Origin: Lineus longissimus | Lineage: Eukaryota; Nemertea; Pilidiophora; Heteronemertea; Lineidae | DNA: 64,000 bases | NCBI RefSeq assembly: GCF_910592395.1 | Contig: NC_088324.1 | Coordinates: 6,724,953-6,788,952 of the forward strand | Direction of reading: 5' to 3' | Part shown: positions 31,762 through 45,000 of the stretch, piece by piece | Position numbering within the stretch: the stretch's first letter is position 1 | How the letters are laid out: each line of letters begins with the position of its first letter | Position numbers and translations under genes: made by a program | The notes under the pieces: generated by a model | What the model was told of the DNA's origin: nothing | What the model saw: the letters and a program-made list of their open reading frames with translations, nothing else | Databases searched by the model: none

Positions 31762-34700
31762 GTAAGACAGAGACCACGATATAAGGACATTGTTGTTCCC
31801 AACAAGTTAGTCAGTGATTTGGTTTTAACTTACGAACATAACGTGAAGTCATAGTACACGCTATATTCGTGACCTAACATGTTTGAACAACTAGCCTCGG
31901 CCTAGAACACCGATGATGGGCCATACAAACATGTGTTAATGCTGAGCGATGAAATGCTTGTGACCACGTACGGGGGGGGGGCTGTTTTTAATTAAAGTCA
32001 TTATAGTTTAAGTATTCGCTGCAAGAAACTGTCGTTTATGGGTTCTAGTACTTGATTCACAAACGTTTATTAGAAATATTACAAATACTAATGTTATTAT
32101 AATATGATTGTTAGCTCTTCTGGATTACAAGCTTGATGGATCTGATCCGGATATACGGTTTGTATATCACAGTACATATACTGTAAGTAGTTTGAATTTT
32201 ATCGGTCTTTTCGCAAGTTAGGCCAAACCTTACCAAAGTGTGCGTAATGGGTACAAGTGGGGTGTTCAAAGTACACACTACCGCAAGGAATATTATGACA
32301 CGATCAGGACAGATTGTCCTGTCATAGGATAATGTTTAATTCATGCCATTTGAAAAAGACATGAGTAAGCCAAAGTTTGAAAAAAGCATTGATGCATTCT
32401 GATTTGAATGATCACTTGACTTTGAATGGGCCTAGATCAGTAGATGACTGACCAACACTAAAGCTGACCTGTCCGAAATTACACTTTATTTCCAATCATG
32501 AAAAATTCAGTACATTCGGTGTTTGAAAATGTCCTTTTCTAAATCAAGTCTTATTACTTTTAAGGTACATTCAGATTTCTGACCATAGGAACAGTGGAAT
32601 TATTATTCTTAAGGTCATCAAAATCAATCTCATTGTCCTCAGCATCTTCATCTTCCAGAAGGTCATCAGCAATATTTCTGTACTCCCTGTTTTCATTCGG
32701 GACGAGTCCGCCTACCTGAAAAGCACGTGCTTTGGATTCAGGAGGACGTCATCCAAAGCTCGGCTATGAAGAACAGATGCAAAGGGTATTCTGGGACAGG
32801 TGCCATCGGCTGCAGTATTTGCATGCTTCCAGTCTTTCCAGCGGCGCTGACGTGAGCTCTAAATGCCCTCATAATGGTCAAGTCCAAAGGTTGACTCATA
32901 GATGTGCACCGCGCGCGAATGTTATCAAGGAGCACACCAGCTCCTACAATAGGGGCACAGAATTCATCAGCCAAGTGAGGTCTAAACCGATCTAAGAGTA
33001 AAAGCCTTGTATTTGGTTCAAATTCACCAATGAATGGAGAAAAGACTTCATCAAGCCAATGTTGGAGTTTGTCATGATTCTCCCACCCTGACCGTGATGA
33101 AGTGACACGGACATTTTCAGGAATGTTTTCAAGTCCACGAATTTCTCGGATGAAGCCTGGTTCTCTGAACACAATATGGGCTTGCTTTTTTTCCCCATTA
33201 GATCCAATTGTCAACCCAACGGTGCATCCTAATTAAGAATTGCCCCTTGAAGTTTTAACGTCAACATCCCTCTGTCCCGGAGTAGCTGCCGTATACATGG
33301 GCAGAAAGTCCAACTGACAAAAGGTTATGTTGCCTCACTGTGTCCCTAACGTTTCCTTGAAATCGGCGGACACGCTCATTAGCGTCAGCTAGAATCGAAG
33401 TCGTGTTTCTTGTCTTGCGACGAAATACAATACGTTTCCGTTTCATGAAATCGCTGATCCATCCTGGAGAGCACTGAAAGAGGGACCGTTCCGGTCGGTT
33501 CAAAAGGTAGTTGTCTCTATCATCACGTGGAAGCTCATCCCACCAGCGGTGGAATTCCAGCTCGGCAGCATAGACCAGATCACCTCTGGAGACGGGGAGG
33601 ACAAGAAGAGAAATTCGAGAAATCGGTTGTGAACCTGCTCCTCCACTTGTGGCCATATCTGTCGTGGTCGCTTCTGACCCTCCTACTCTGGGCATTGTTC
33701 TCGGCCTGCTCCAGTGACGTTTCCCGATTTGCTATCCATCTTCGCAATGACGTAACTGCCAACCTGAAGCGTCTGGCATACTCTGCCACATTAAGCAGCC
33801 AACCATGTTCAATCGCATGTTCGCAATCGAGGACGTGGCGCAATGGTGCAGTTACACTATAGCTGTTGTGACGTCTTGGTAGTCTAGAACTAGCAACTTC
33901 ATCATCCTCATCAGTGTCCATACCTATGGCAGCTGAGAGTATGAGCACAAAATACAACAAATGTTTTCGAATTTTCGCATTGGGCATTATCTCCAGCTGG
34001 AAAGCTTATAGGCCTGCATGGACCATAAACCTACCTGTACCTATTACATCACGGCAATAATCGAGTCAAACAGACCACACGCATGGGGACATCAAGCCTG
34101 GCTGAAAATTGATTAGGCCAAGTTGACGCTACTCCAGGATCTAATGCTTACCTGATTTCTCCCATTGTGGGCCTCAAATTGGTTTTGGCTGTAAATTGGG
34201 CCGAAGACCGATCCGAAAATCCGAACTTACTGTATATAGTAACTGGCTTCAGGCCACTTCGGCTCACTTTAGCCCAATGGTAATAGGCAGGTTTCGCACC
34301 GTTACGAACTACGAAAACCGAGCACGAAAATAGAAAGAAGACGAAGAAATATTCTCATAGCGGAGCAAAATCTAAAGTCTTCTCCTGCTTGTTGGCTGGG
34401 GAAGCCTAATGTAACGAAGAATTAGAAATAGTTTTATTGTAATAGTGGATTAAAATCAATAGTCTTCACCAGCCAACAAGCTTAATTAACAACATCACCT
34501 TACAACCGGAAAGCAACTATCACTTATATGCTTACCATCCCGTGACCAGCTCAATTTTTATCATTTTTATTTCGTAGCCTATCTGGAAATGCGGAGTACG
34601 TTGAGTCTCTAGTTTTTGGGAAAGTGCTTCAGTTTAATGATAAGCACGCATCTGCAACTCTACCTTATATAAATACATTAAAATACAAACAGATTACAAT

Positions 34701-37700
34701 TACCTTTTATATAAGATTCCTTACGAACAAGCTTGCCAAGAATATGTGGGTAAGTTTCTATACTGATGTAGAAATAATTAGCGTAGGAGATAACTCACAA
34801 AAGGAAGTGGAGATTGGTATTTGGCACACGGATACCTCTAAACATATCAATGCACGAGACTTTTTTCACTTTTCAGTCGGCTATCAATCGATTGTCAGTC
34901 GCAAATGTTGGCAGCATTTTGCTGTTACAATTACCAGTAATAAGTCTACTCTTAAGCCCCATGTCAAACTTTATAGAAACGGGAACCTCTTGAGAATGAT
35001 AAAGTTTAAGCGATTTAAAAACACGCATGTGTGGAGAAAGTATTCATTTTTGGGTAAATTCATTCAAATGAATCAAATGTCGAATTTTAGGTTTTACCCA
35101 ACTATCGTGACAAAACTGGATATTTTGGGGAGCAAAAAAAGAGGTAGGTTGGTCAACTCGTTAATTATCTGAGCCGGAGGGCTTCACCACGACTTTGAAG
35201 ACGAGTTTATTATTTTCATATTATGCACTGGTCCGACTAGGAATTTTAGGATATTATTGTGCTGGGAGACGTAGTTTTCTTGTGAAAACTTGAATTTATG
35301 TTGACATTAGACGACTGTAATTCACCATCCAATCAGTCGTAAATGAGCATCATCAGATACCTACGCTAATCAAATAAAAAATCAGCATCGGTCGGAATGG
35401 TTTAACCAAATTCTGGTGTCAGAAAAACATCAGGACAATGGCCAATATTACTGCAGTTCATCAAACGTTATCAGCAAGTTGGTATTTGGAGGACGTAATA
35501 TACTATGGAATGTTAGTCAACATATGCAAGTTGTGGCAATATTTATATTTTTTAGCATGCGAAATGTCCCCAAATCTCTTCGGCACATGCAGCTTGTTTT
35601 TAAACGAATGGGTTTATTTTTCCCCTGTTTCTCAGCAAACAATACTTCTGACTTTTTTTGACGATCTGTAAATTTTGTTTGTACTCTTAGTTATAAAAAA
35701 CACGATTTTCGTAAATGTTCCCCCTCAACGATTCACCTCATTAACAGGGCCACTGAAGGCAGTGAAGGCAGTGTTGCTTTGCCGTGATTTGTTGGGCAGA
35801 AACCTTGCAAACTACGCCTTTTCTTTCCCACTTTTCTAATTGTTCGAAGCTAACTTAGGAAAAGATGACGAATGTACGCACTGCAAGTGTATTTTCAATT
35901 ACAAGTTACGTCATCTGCCACCGAGGTTGTAAAAAGGAAACATCTATATTTACAGCAAGACGTCACCGCGTAGATTCATGGCTTCATGCAGCGCCTTACT
36001 AGTGCATCGGTCCTCATTGAGAGGATCGATGCATGGAGGGCTGACTCGGTTCAAATCGGAGTCAACATCGAAATAGCATGATAATTCGAGCAGATTTGGA
36101 ATTTTTCCTTTTTTTGTGAAATTGGTCGATGGAATCAACTTTATAGAGGTGACTGGGTAGCCTACAGCTTGGGAATACTGCCCTTCAATTATTGATACCA
36201 ATGGTCCTTCGAACAAGCATATTTCGGCTCAAATTTAAATATTAGCTTCTTGTCTCCTCCAATAATGAACTTTGGAATAGCTTTATAGTACAATTTGAGC
36301 AATATTGGCATCTGTTCAACAAGATAGCTGCCGAAACATGAGCATTAGTTGCAGCGAACATATGCCGAACAGGGTATATCGCAAAAGCTTTTTTCATTCT
36401 TGATATTGTGCTGCTCGAGGGGAAATTGCTGAAAACAATGAATAGGCCTATTCGTGAACGTGGCAGTTGTCTTTATGTCTATAAATACCTCGAGAGCTTT
36501 TTCAAGTAATAAAAGCTTATTAGCTATCCAGATCAGAGTCCAATATATTTACAGTAATATAGTAATATGTCTAAAGTAAGAGAAGCTCCTTATATTAATT
36601 GTCGATCAGACGAATACTATAAAAGCTAGCTATGTGCCAAAGTATAAACCAGGCACAAGACCAATGATACTGGGTCAAGGAAGTTTTGTTAATACTTTCC
36701 ACTCTTCCGTAGCATTCTTGTTCACCAAACAAGGTACAGTGCACGAAACTTTACAAGAATTAGTAGTTGTGGAACATATTCGATCTAAGCTTGATTGTAC
36801 CAGAGAATGCTTGAGACAATTCATGACTAGTGAGGCAGAAAAGTGTTTCGGGTTCCTTTACGAAGTCAGAAGGACCAGTTGTGCGGTTTACAACGTATTT
36901 GTCTCGATCTCATCTTTAAATAATTATGGAGCGACAACAACCAGGTATCAACGACAGGAATTTGCATGTACCTAAAGTAATAGAGCTCGCTATTTAAGGG
37001 ACAAAGCAAGATATTACATTTTCATTGAAAACAAGTTGTTGTAAATCATCTGACCCATCTTCTCTGAAAATGGCATGACGATAGCACTGATAATAAGTGA
37101 GCTGCGAGCTAACGACTGAGATAAATAAAAGACAAGGTAGCTCATCAATGTGGTACAAATTAGTTACGTGACTGAAAAAATCTAACCCACTTGCACAACT
37201 TCACATACTACCTATTATCCCTGAAAGTAAAAGCTCTGCCATGCAGTTACGGGGAGTGGTCTAGAATTGATTTTTGGTCGCTTGATAATTACCTCAAACA
37301 ATAGAGCTATCTCATGAACGATGCAAATATAAAAATTGTGCCTACAATGAAAGTTGTTGCAAAGCATCGATTCAGCCCTCCCTGGAAATTACATCACAAT
37401 AGCATTAATGATTAGCGAGCTGCGTGCTAACGAGGTAAAAAAACAATGAAGCTCGTTATTATACAAATTAGTAAGATAACTGAGAAAATAATCAAACGCA
37501 CATGCACAACTTCAACATACATGCATCACTTATCATTCCTGAAAGTTGCAGTGTTCTCCGCCAAGCGGTTGCGGAGGATTTGTCCGGTACAAACGTTTTT
37601 AATTTGATAACTGTGGGATAAAGCAAAACGGGGAACTTCACTTCCACATTGGGAATCAGGAATTCCGGGGCCTTCTAGCACGTGGCCTGCATAAGTATAT

Positions 37701-38147
37701 GATACATGCAAACGCATCGTTACAGAAGGCTTGATATTCTTAATATTCTATTTCATTGTAAAACAGCATAGTAAGTATAAACACAACAAAACATTTAAGG
37801 AAAGTGGATGATTATTGGTTAAGAGGTAAACTGGTCTGAGTTCTCACTAGCCAATGGCGACCTGGTTGTAAATCATCTGACAAATCTTCTCTGAAAATGG
37901 CATGACGATAGCACTGATAATAAGTGAGCTGCGAACAAACGACTCAGATAAAAAAAGACAAGGTAACTCATCAATGAGGTACAAATTAGTTACGTGACTG
38001 AAAAATCTAACTCACTTGCACAACTTCACATATTACCTATTATCCCTGAAAGTCCAAAATCTCTCCGCCATGCAGGGTGAATCCCCTCTACAGGTAACTA
38101 TGCAGCGACGTCAAGCCGATATCAACTACAGGACTTTTGAAAATTAA
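31662..38147 (+). CDS. Gene 4: secreted LamG-PAN protein, intact exon set
   Basis: Exons are E1 31662-31761 (alternative ATG 31587), E2 32115-32157, E3 34578-35143, E4 36713-36900 and E5 38076-38147, again totalling 969 nt with all phases consistent and no internal stop. The LamG exon is type II with its own replacements (SFYTDVEIISVGDNSQK, KFKRFKNTHVWRKYSF). Intron 4 is longer than elsewhere because a segment is repeated in it (37020-38075). An alternative 3' end is E4 read-through to 36975. Confidence 0.6.
32600..33987 (-). pseudogene. pogo-like transposase relic in intron 2 of gene 4
   Basis: Has the N-terminal helix-turn-helix, the SRGDLVYAAE segment in a shifted frame, LLLDRFRPHL and QPLDLTIMRAF. 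The C-terminal GDAL end is deleted. It shares the deletion of the NMNET region with the gene 2 copy. Confidence 0.8.
34578..35143 (+). CDS. LamG core exon (E3) of gene 4, type II
   Basis: Open frame with WQHFAVTITSNKS and HVKLYRNGNLL. Acceptor TTTCGTAG and donor AGAG|GTAGGT are intact. Confidence 0.85.
35311..35540 (+). pseudogene. Ig-like exon remnant, gene 4
   Basis: Best-preserved copy. The frame gives SEKHQDNGQYYCSSSNVISK followed by LVFGGRNILW. Upstream, no stop-free phase-1 path from the TTGACATTAG acceptor was found. Confidence 0.4.
36713..36900 (+). CDS. PAN/Apple-like exon (E4) of gene 4
   Basis: Four cysteines retained (DCTREC, KCFGFLYE, TSCAVY). The donor context is GTCTCG instead of GTGTCG. 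Confidence 0.75.
37020..38075. repeat. Three-fold repeated intron-4 segment, gene 4
   Basis: The stretch running from the TTGTTGTAAATCATCTGACC phrase to TTATCCCTGAAAGT is present at about 37030-37240 and 37865-38060. A strongly diverged copy between them (about 37310-37570) carries AGCGAGCTGCGTGCTAACGA and TATCATTCCTGAAAGT. About 300 bp (37570-37865) has no match elsewhere in the window. Confidence 0.6.
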
Positions 38148-38954
38148 CTCACAGCGAGTGGAGCTGCAAAATGATAATATGATCCTAGGATGTCTGTATG
38201 GAAAGCTCAGGTGGAAAGGGGAAAAGGAAATGGGAAAAGCGTAATGCTGAAAGTATAAATCTCTTGAGATCTGCGGATTTTTTTGGTTGATGCGTTTGAT
38301 AACAAGTTAGACCTGTAAGAAAGGCAAACTAATGAAGAAAAACTCCGACTCAAATAACGCATGAGACGATGATAATGACGCAATTTGTCACAAACAGCTC
38401 AATATTGACGGCTCATCGGAAGACTTTAAAAGTCTATATCGCAAATGATGACTTGGATATTGGTACAAATTTTGACTTTCGCTCTAATAAATTAATTATA
38501 TGTACCACAAACACAAACAACGAGAGCATTGCTGTAAATACAATTGAAAATTATTCCAAATTGTGATCATTGAAATAACAGGTGATAAAGATTGATACCT
38601 TTTTTATTGGCCACCCGATATATCCTTTCAAACTCAATCTACTTTCCACTCAAGCAAAAAATGATTGATTAATAACAAAGACACAAGAAACATTTTGTTT
38701 CTCATAGCGAGAACTCGATCAATATAATATATAGATATTAAACGTATTGAATTCATTTAGTTCATATAATGTAATATTACAACGGCGAATTCAAAGCAAG
38801 ACTGGGCATCCCATCGTTATTTTCCAAATGGTTCAAGGCAATAGGTCGTATTCGACTTGGTACAAGAGTAAGACCGATTATGACAGCTGATCGGAATCAT
38901 GGCATAGATTCCAAAAAGGTGCTGTTGATTGACTTCAACTTTTGTTGGTGTTTG

Positions 38955-39054
38955 ATGGTGGCATCAGTGATGATTTCGTTGTCATACGTTATGTGCATTT
39001 GTGCACTTATAACACTTAATATAGGAGGTGTGACTGCTGGCTCTCCCCCGAAAG
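38955..39054 (+). CDS. Signal-peptide exon (E1) of gene 5
   Basis: MVASVMISLSYVMCICALITL... and GGVTAGSPPK, donor AAAG|GTAAGA. The E2 that follows (39406-39448) has AAG before the GTTTGT donor instead of ACG. Confidence 0.65.
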
Positions 39055-42000
39055 GTAAGACAGAGACCACGATATAAGGGCATTGTTGTTCCCAACAAGT
39101 TAGTCAGTGATTTGGCTTTAACTTACGAACATAACGTGAAGTAAAAGTACACGCTATATTCGTGACCTAACATGTTTGAACAACTGGCCTCGGCCTAGAA
39201 CACCGATGATGGGCAAGACGGACATGTGTTAATGAGAGATGAGATGCTTGTGACCAGGTACGGGGGGGGGGGCTGTTCTTAATTAAAGTCACTATAGTTT
39301 AAGTATTCGCTGCAAGAAACTGTCGTTTATGGGTTCTAGTACTTGTTTCACAAACGCTTATTAGAAATATTACAAATACTAATGTTATTATAATATGATT
39401 GTTAGCTCTTCTGGATTACAAGCTTGATGGATCTGATCCTGATATAAGGTTTGTATATCACAGTACATATACAGTAAGTAGTTTGAATTTTATCGGTCTT
39501 TTCGCAAGTTAGGCCAAACCTTATCAAAGTGTGCGTAATGGGTACAAGAGGGGTGTTCAAAGCACACACTACCGCAAGGAATATTATGACACGATCAGGA
39601 CAGATTGTCCTGTCATAGGATAATGTTTAATTCATGTCATTTGAAAAAGACATGACTAAGCCAGAGTTTGAAGAAAGCATTGATTCATTCTGATTTGAAT
39701 GATCACTTAACTTTGAATTGGCCTAGATCAGTAGATGACTGACCAACACTGAAGCTGACCTGTCCGAAATTACACTTTATTTCCAATCATGAAAAATTCA
39801 GTACATTCGGTTTTTAAAAATGTCCTTTTCTAAATCAATTCTTATTACTTTTAAGGTACATTCAGATTTCTGACCATGGGAACAGTGGAAATATAAGGCA
39901 TCACCTGGATCATTATTCTCAAGGTCATCAAAATCAATCTCATTGTCCTCAGCATCTTCATTTGCATCTTCGAGAAGGTCATTAGCAATATTTCTGTACT
40001 CCCCGTTTTCATTGGGGACGAGTCCGGCTACCTGAAAGGCACGTGCTGTGGATTCAGGAGGGACGTCATCCCAAGCTCAGCTATGTAGAACAGATGCAAG
40101 GGGTATTCTGGGACTGGTGCCATCGGCGGCAGTAATTGCATGCTTCCAGTCTTTCCAGCGGCGTTGACGTGAGCTTTAAATGCCCTCATAATGGTCAAGT
40201 CCAAAGGTTGACTCATAGATGTGCACCGCGCGCGAATGTTATCAAGGAGCACACCAGCTCCTACAATAGGGGCACAGAATTCATCAGCCAAGTGAGGTCT
40301 AAACCGATCTAAGAGTAAAAGCCTTGTATTTGGTTCAAATTCACCAATGAATGGAGAAAAGACTTCATCAAGCCAATGTTGGAGTTTGTCATGATTCTCC
40401 CACCCTGACCGTGATGAAGTGACACGGACATTTTCAGGAATGTTTCCAAGTCCACGAATTTCTCGGATGAAGCCTGGTTCTCTGAACACAATATGGGCTG
40501 GCATTTTTTCCCCATTAGATCGAATTGTCAACCCAACGGTGCATCCTATTTTAAAATTGCCCCTTGAAGTTTTAACGTCAACATCCCTCTGTCCCGGAGT
40601 AGCTGCCGTATACATGGGCAGAAAGTCCAACTCACAAAAGGTTTCATTCATATTGTAAATTGTATGTTGCCTAACTGTGTCCCTGACGTTTCCTTGAAAT
40701 CGGCGGACACGCTCATTAGCGTCAGCTGGAATCGAAGTCGTGTTTCTTGTCTTGCGACGAAATACAATACGTTTCCGTATCAAGAAATCGCTGATACATC
40801 CTGGAGAGCACTGAAAGATGGACCGCTCCGGTCGGTTCAAAAGGTAGTTGTCTCTATCATCACCTGGAAGCTCATCCCACCAGCGGTGAAATTCCAGCTC
40901 GGCAGCATGGACCAGATCACCTCTGGCGACGGGGTGGGCAAGACGAGAAATTCGAGAAATCGATTGTGAACCTGCTCCTCAACTTGTGGCCACCATCCGT
41001 CGTGGTCGCCTCTGACCCTGCTACTTGGAGCATTGTTCTCGGCCTGCTCCATTAACGTTTCCCGACTTACTATCCATCTTCGCAATGACGTAACTGCCAA
41101 CCTGAAGCGTCTGGCATACTCTGCCACATTAAGCAGCCAACCATGTTCAATCGCATGTTCGCAATCGAGGACGTGGCGCAATCGTACAGTTACACTATAG
41201 CTGTTGTGACGTCTTGGTAGTCTAGAACTAGCAACTTCATCATCCTCATCAGTGTCCATACCAATGGCATTTTAGAGTATCAACACAAGATACAACAGAT
41301 TTTTGCGAATTTTCGCATTGGGCATTATCGCCAGCTGGAAAAGGTCTGTCTCTCCAGCTGGAAAAGGTCAGTCCTGAAGCTCATAGGCCTGCATGTACCA
41401 TAAACCTACCTGTACCTATTACATCACGGCAATAATCGAGTCAAACAGACCACTCTCATGGGGACATCAAGCCTGGCTGAAAATTGATTAGGCCAAGTTG
41501 ACGCTACTGCCTACCCTAGGATCCAATGCTTACATGATTTCTCCCATTGTGGGCCTCAAATTGCTTTAGGTTGTAAACTAGGCCGAAGACCGATAAAATC
41601 CGAACTTACTATATATAGTAACTGGCTTCAGGCCACTTCGGGTCACTTTAGCCCAATGGTAATAGGCAGGTTTCGCACCGTTACGAACTCCGAAAACCGA
41701 GCACGAAAATCGAAAGAAGACGAAGAAATATTCTCATAGGGGAGCAAAATCTAAAGTCTTCTCCTACTTGTTGGCTGTGGAAGCGTAATGTAACGAAGAA
41801 TTAGAAATAGTTTTATTATAATAGTGGATTAAAATCAATAGTCTTCACCAGCCAACAAGCTTAATTAACAACATCACCTTTCAACCGGAAAGCGACTATC
41901 ACTTATATGTTTACCATCCCGTGACCAGCTCAATTTTTATCATTTTTATTTCGTAGCCTATCTGGAAATGCGAAGTACGTTGAGTCTCTAGTTTTTGGGA

Positions 42001-45000
42001 AAGTGCTTCAGTTTAATGATAAGCACGCATCTGCAACTCTACCTTACATGAATATATTAAAATACAAACAGATTACAATTACCTTTTATATAAGATTCCT
42101 TCAGAGCAAGCTTGTCCAAAGGTGGGTATGTTTCTGTACTGATGTAGAAAAAATTTCCGTAGGAAATCACCAAAATAAGCAAGTGAGGATTGGTGTGTGG
42201 CACAGGGATACCTCTAAAGAGATCCAAGCACGATACATTTTTCACTTTTACATCGGTCATCAGTCGGTTGTCAGTCGCAAATGTTGGCAGCATTTTGCTG
42301 TTACAATTACCAGGAATCAGTCTACTCCTAAGCCCCATGTCAAACTTTATAGGAACGGGAACCTCTTAAGAATGACAGAGTATAAGCGATATATAAAAAA
42401 GCATGTGTGGAGAAAGAATTCATTTTTGGGTAAATTCATTCGAATGAATCAAATGTCGACTTTTAGGTCTTACCCAACTATAGCGACAAAACTTGATATT
42501 TTGAGGAGCAAAAAAAGAGGTAGGTTGGTCAACTCGTTAATTATCTGAGCCTGAGGGCTTCACCACCACTTTGAAGACGAGTTTATTATTTTCATATGAT
42601 GCACTGGTCCGACTAGGAATTTTAGGAAATTATTGTGCTGGGAGACGTAGTAGACGCACTGCCAGTGCATTTTTATGTGTTCAAGCAATTACAAGTTATG
42701 TCATCTGCCACCGAGGTTGTTTGGGGCTCTCCCCGATTCGCCAAGCAAAAAGGAAACATCTATATCTACAGCAAGACGTCACAGAGTATATCCATGGCTC
42801 CATGCAGCGCATTACTAGTGCATCGGTCCTCATGGAGAGGATCGACGCATGGAGGGCTGACTCGGTTCAAATCGGAGTCAACATCGGAATAGCATGATAA
42901 TTCGAGCAGATTTGCAATTTTTCCTTTTTTTGTGAAATTGGTCGATGGAAACAACTTCATAGAGGTGACTGGGAAGCCGACAGCTTGGGAATACTGCCCT
43001 TAATAATGTCCTTGAAATCGGCGGACACGCTCATTAGCGTCAACTGGAATCGAAGTCGTGTTTCTTGTCTTGCGACGAAATACAATCCGTTTCCGTTTCA
43101 AGAAATCGCTGATCCATCCTGGAGAGAAAGATGGACCGCTCCGGTCGGTTCAAAAGGTAGTTTTATCTATCATCACCTGGAAGCTCATCCCACCAGCGGT
43201 GGAATTCCAGCTCGGCAGCATGGACCCAACTCTGGATACGGGGAGGGCAAGACGAGAAATTCGAGAAATCGGTTGTAAACCTGCTCCTCCACTTGTGGCC
43301 ACCATCCGTCGTGGTCGCTTCTAACCCTCCTACTTTGAGCATTGTTCTCGGTCTGCTCCATTAACATTTCCCGATTTGCTATCCATCTTCGCAATGACGT
43401 AACTGCCAACCTGAAGCGTCTGGCATACTCTGCCACATTAAGCAGCCAACCATGTTCAATTGCATGTTCGCAATCGAGGACGTGGCGCAATCGTACAGTT
43501 ACACTACAGCTGTTGTGACGTCTTGGTAGTATAGAACTAGCAACTTCATCATCCTCATCAGTGTCCATACCAATGGCAGTTGAGAGTATGAACACAAGAT
43601 ACAACATATGTTTTCGAATTTTCGCATTGGGCATTATCTCCAGCTGGAAAAGGTCTGTCCTGAAGCTCATAGGCCTGCATGTACCATAAACCTACCTGTA
43701 CTTATTACATCACGGCAATAATCGAGTCAAACAGTCCACACGCATGGGAACATCAAGCCTGGCTGAAAATTGATAGGGCCAAGTTGACGCTACTCCAGGA
43801 TCTAATGCTTACCTGATTTCTCCCATTATGGGCCGCAAATTGGTTTTGGCTGTAAACTAGTCCGAAGACCGATAAAATCCGAACTTACTGTATATACTAA
43901 CTGGCTTGAGGCCACTTCGGGTCACTTTAGCCCATTGGTAATAGGAAGGTTTCGCACCGTTACAAACTACGAAAACCGAGCACGAAAATCGAAAGAAGAC
44001 GAAGAAATATTCTCATAGGGGAGCAAAATCTAAAGTCTTCTCCTGCTTGTTGGCTGGGGAAGCTTAATGTAACGAAGAATTGGAAATAGTTTTATTATAA
44101 TAGTGGATAAAAATCAATAGTCTTCACCAGCCAACAAGCTTAATCAACAACATTACCTAACATCCGGAAAGCAACTATCACTGACATGTTTGCCATCACG
44201 TGACCAGTTCAATTTCTATCATTTTTATTTCGTAGCCTATCTGGAAATGCGAAGTACGTCGAGTCTCTAGTTTTTGGGAAAGTGCTTCAGTTTAATGATA
44301 CGCACGCATCTGCAACTCTACCTTATATAAATACATTCAAATACAAACATATTACAATTACCTTTTATATAAGATTCCTTCAGGGCAAGCTTGTCCAAAA
44401 GTGGGTATGTTTCTGTACTGATGTAGAAAGAATTTGCGTAGGAAATAACCAAAATCAGCAAGTGGTGATTGTTGTGTGGCACAGGGATACCTCTAAACAG
44501 ATCAATGTGCGATACATTTTTCACTTTTACATCGGCTATCAGTCGATTGTCAGTCGCAAATGTTGGCAGCATATTGCTGTTACAATTACCAGGAATAAGT
44601 CTACTCCTAAGCCCCATGTCAAACTTTATAGGAACGGGAACCTCTTAAGAATGACAGAGTATAAGCGATATAAAAAAAAGCATGTGTGGAGAAAGATTTC
44701 AGGTTTTGGTAGATTCATTCGAATGAATCAAATGTCGAATTTTAGGTTTTACCCAACTATAGCGACAAAACTTGATATTTTGAGGAGCAAAAAAAGAGGT
44801 AGATTGGTCAACTCGTTAATCATCTGAGCCTGAGGGCTTCACCACCACTTTGAAGACGAGTTTATTATTTTCATATTATGCACTGGTCCGTCTAGGAATT
44901 TTAGGATATTATTGTGCTGGGAGACGTAGTAGACGCACTGCCAGTGTATTTTTTTGTGTTCAAGCAATTACAAGTTATGTCATCTGCCACCGAGGTTGTT

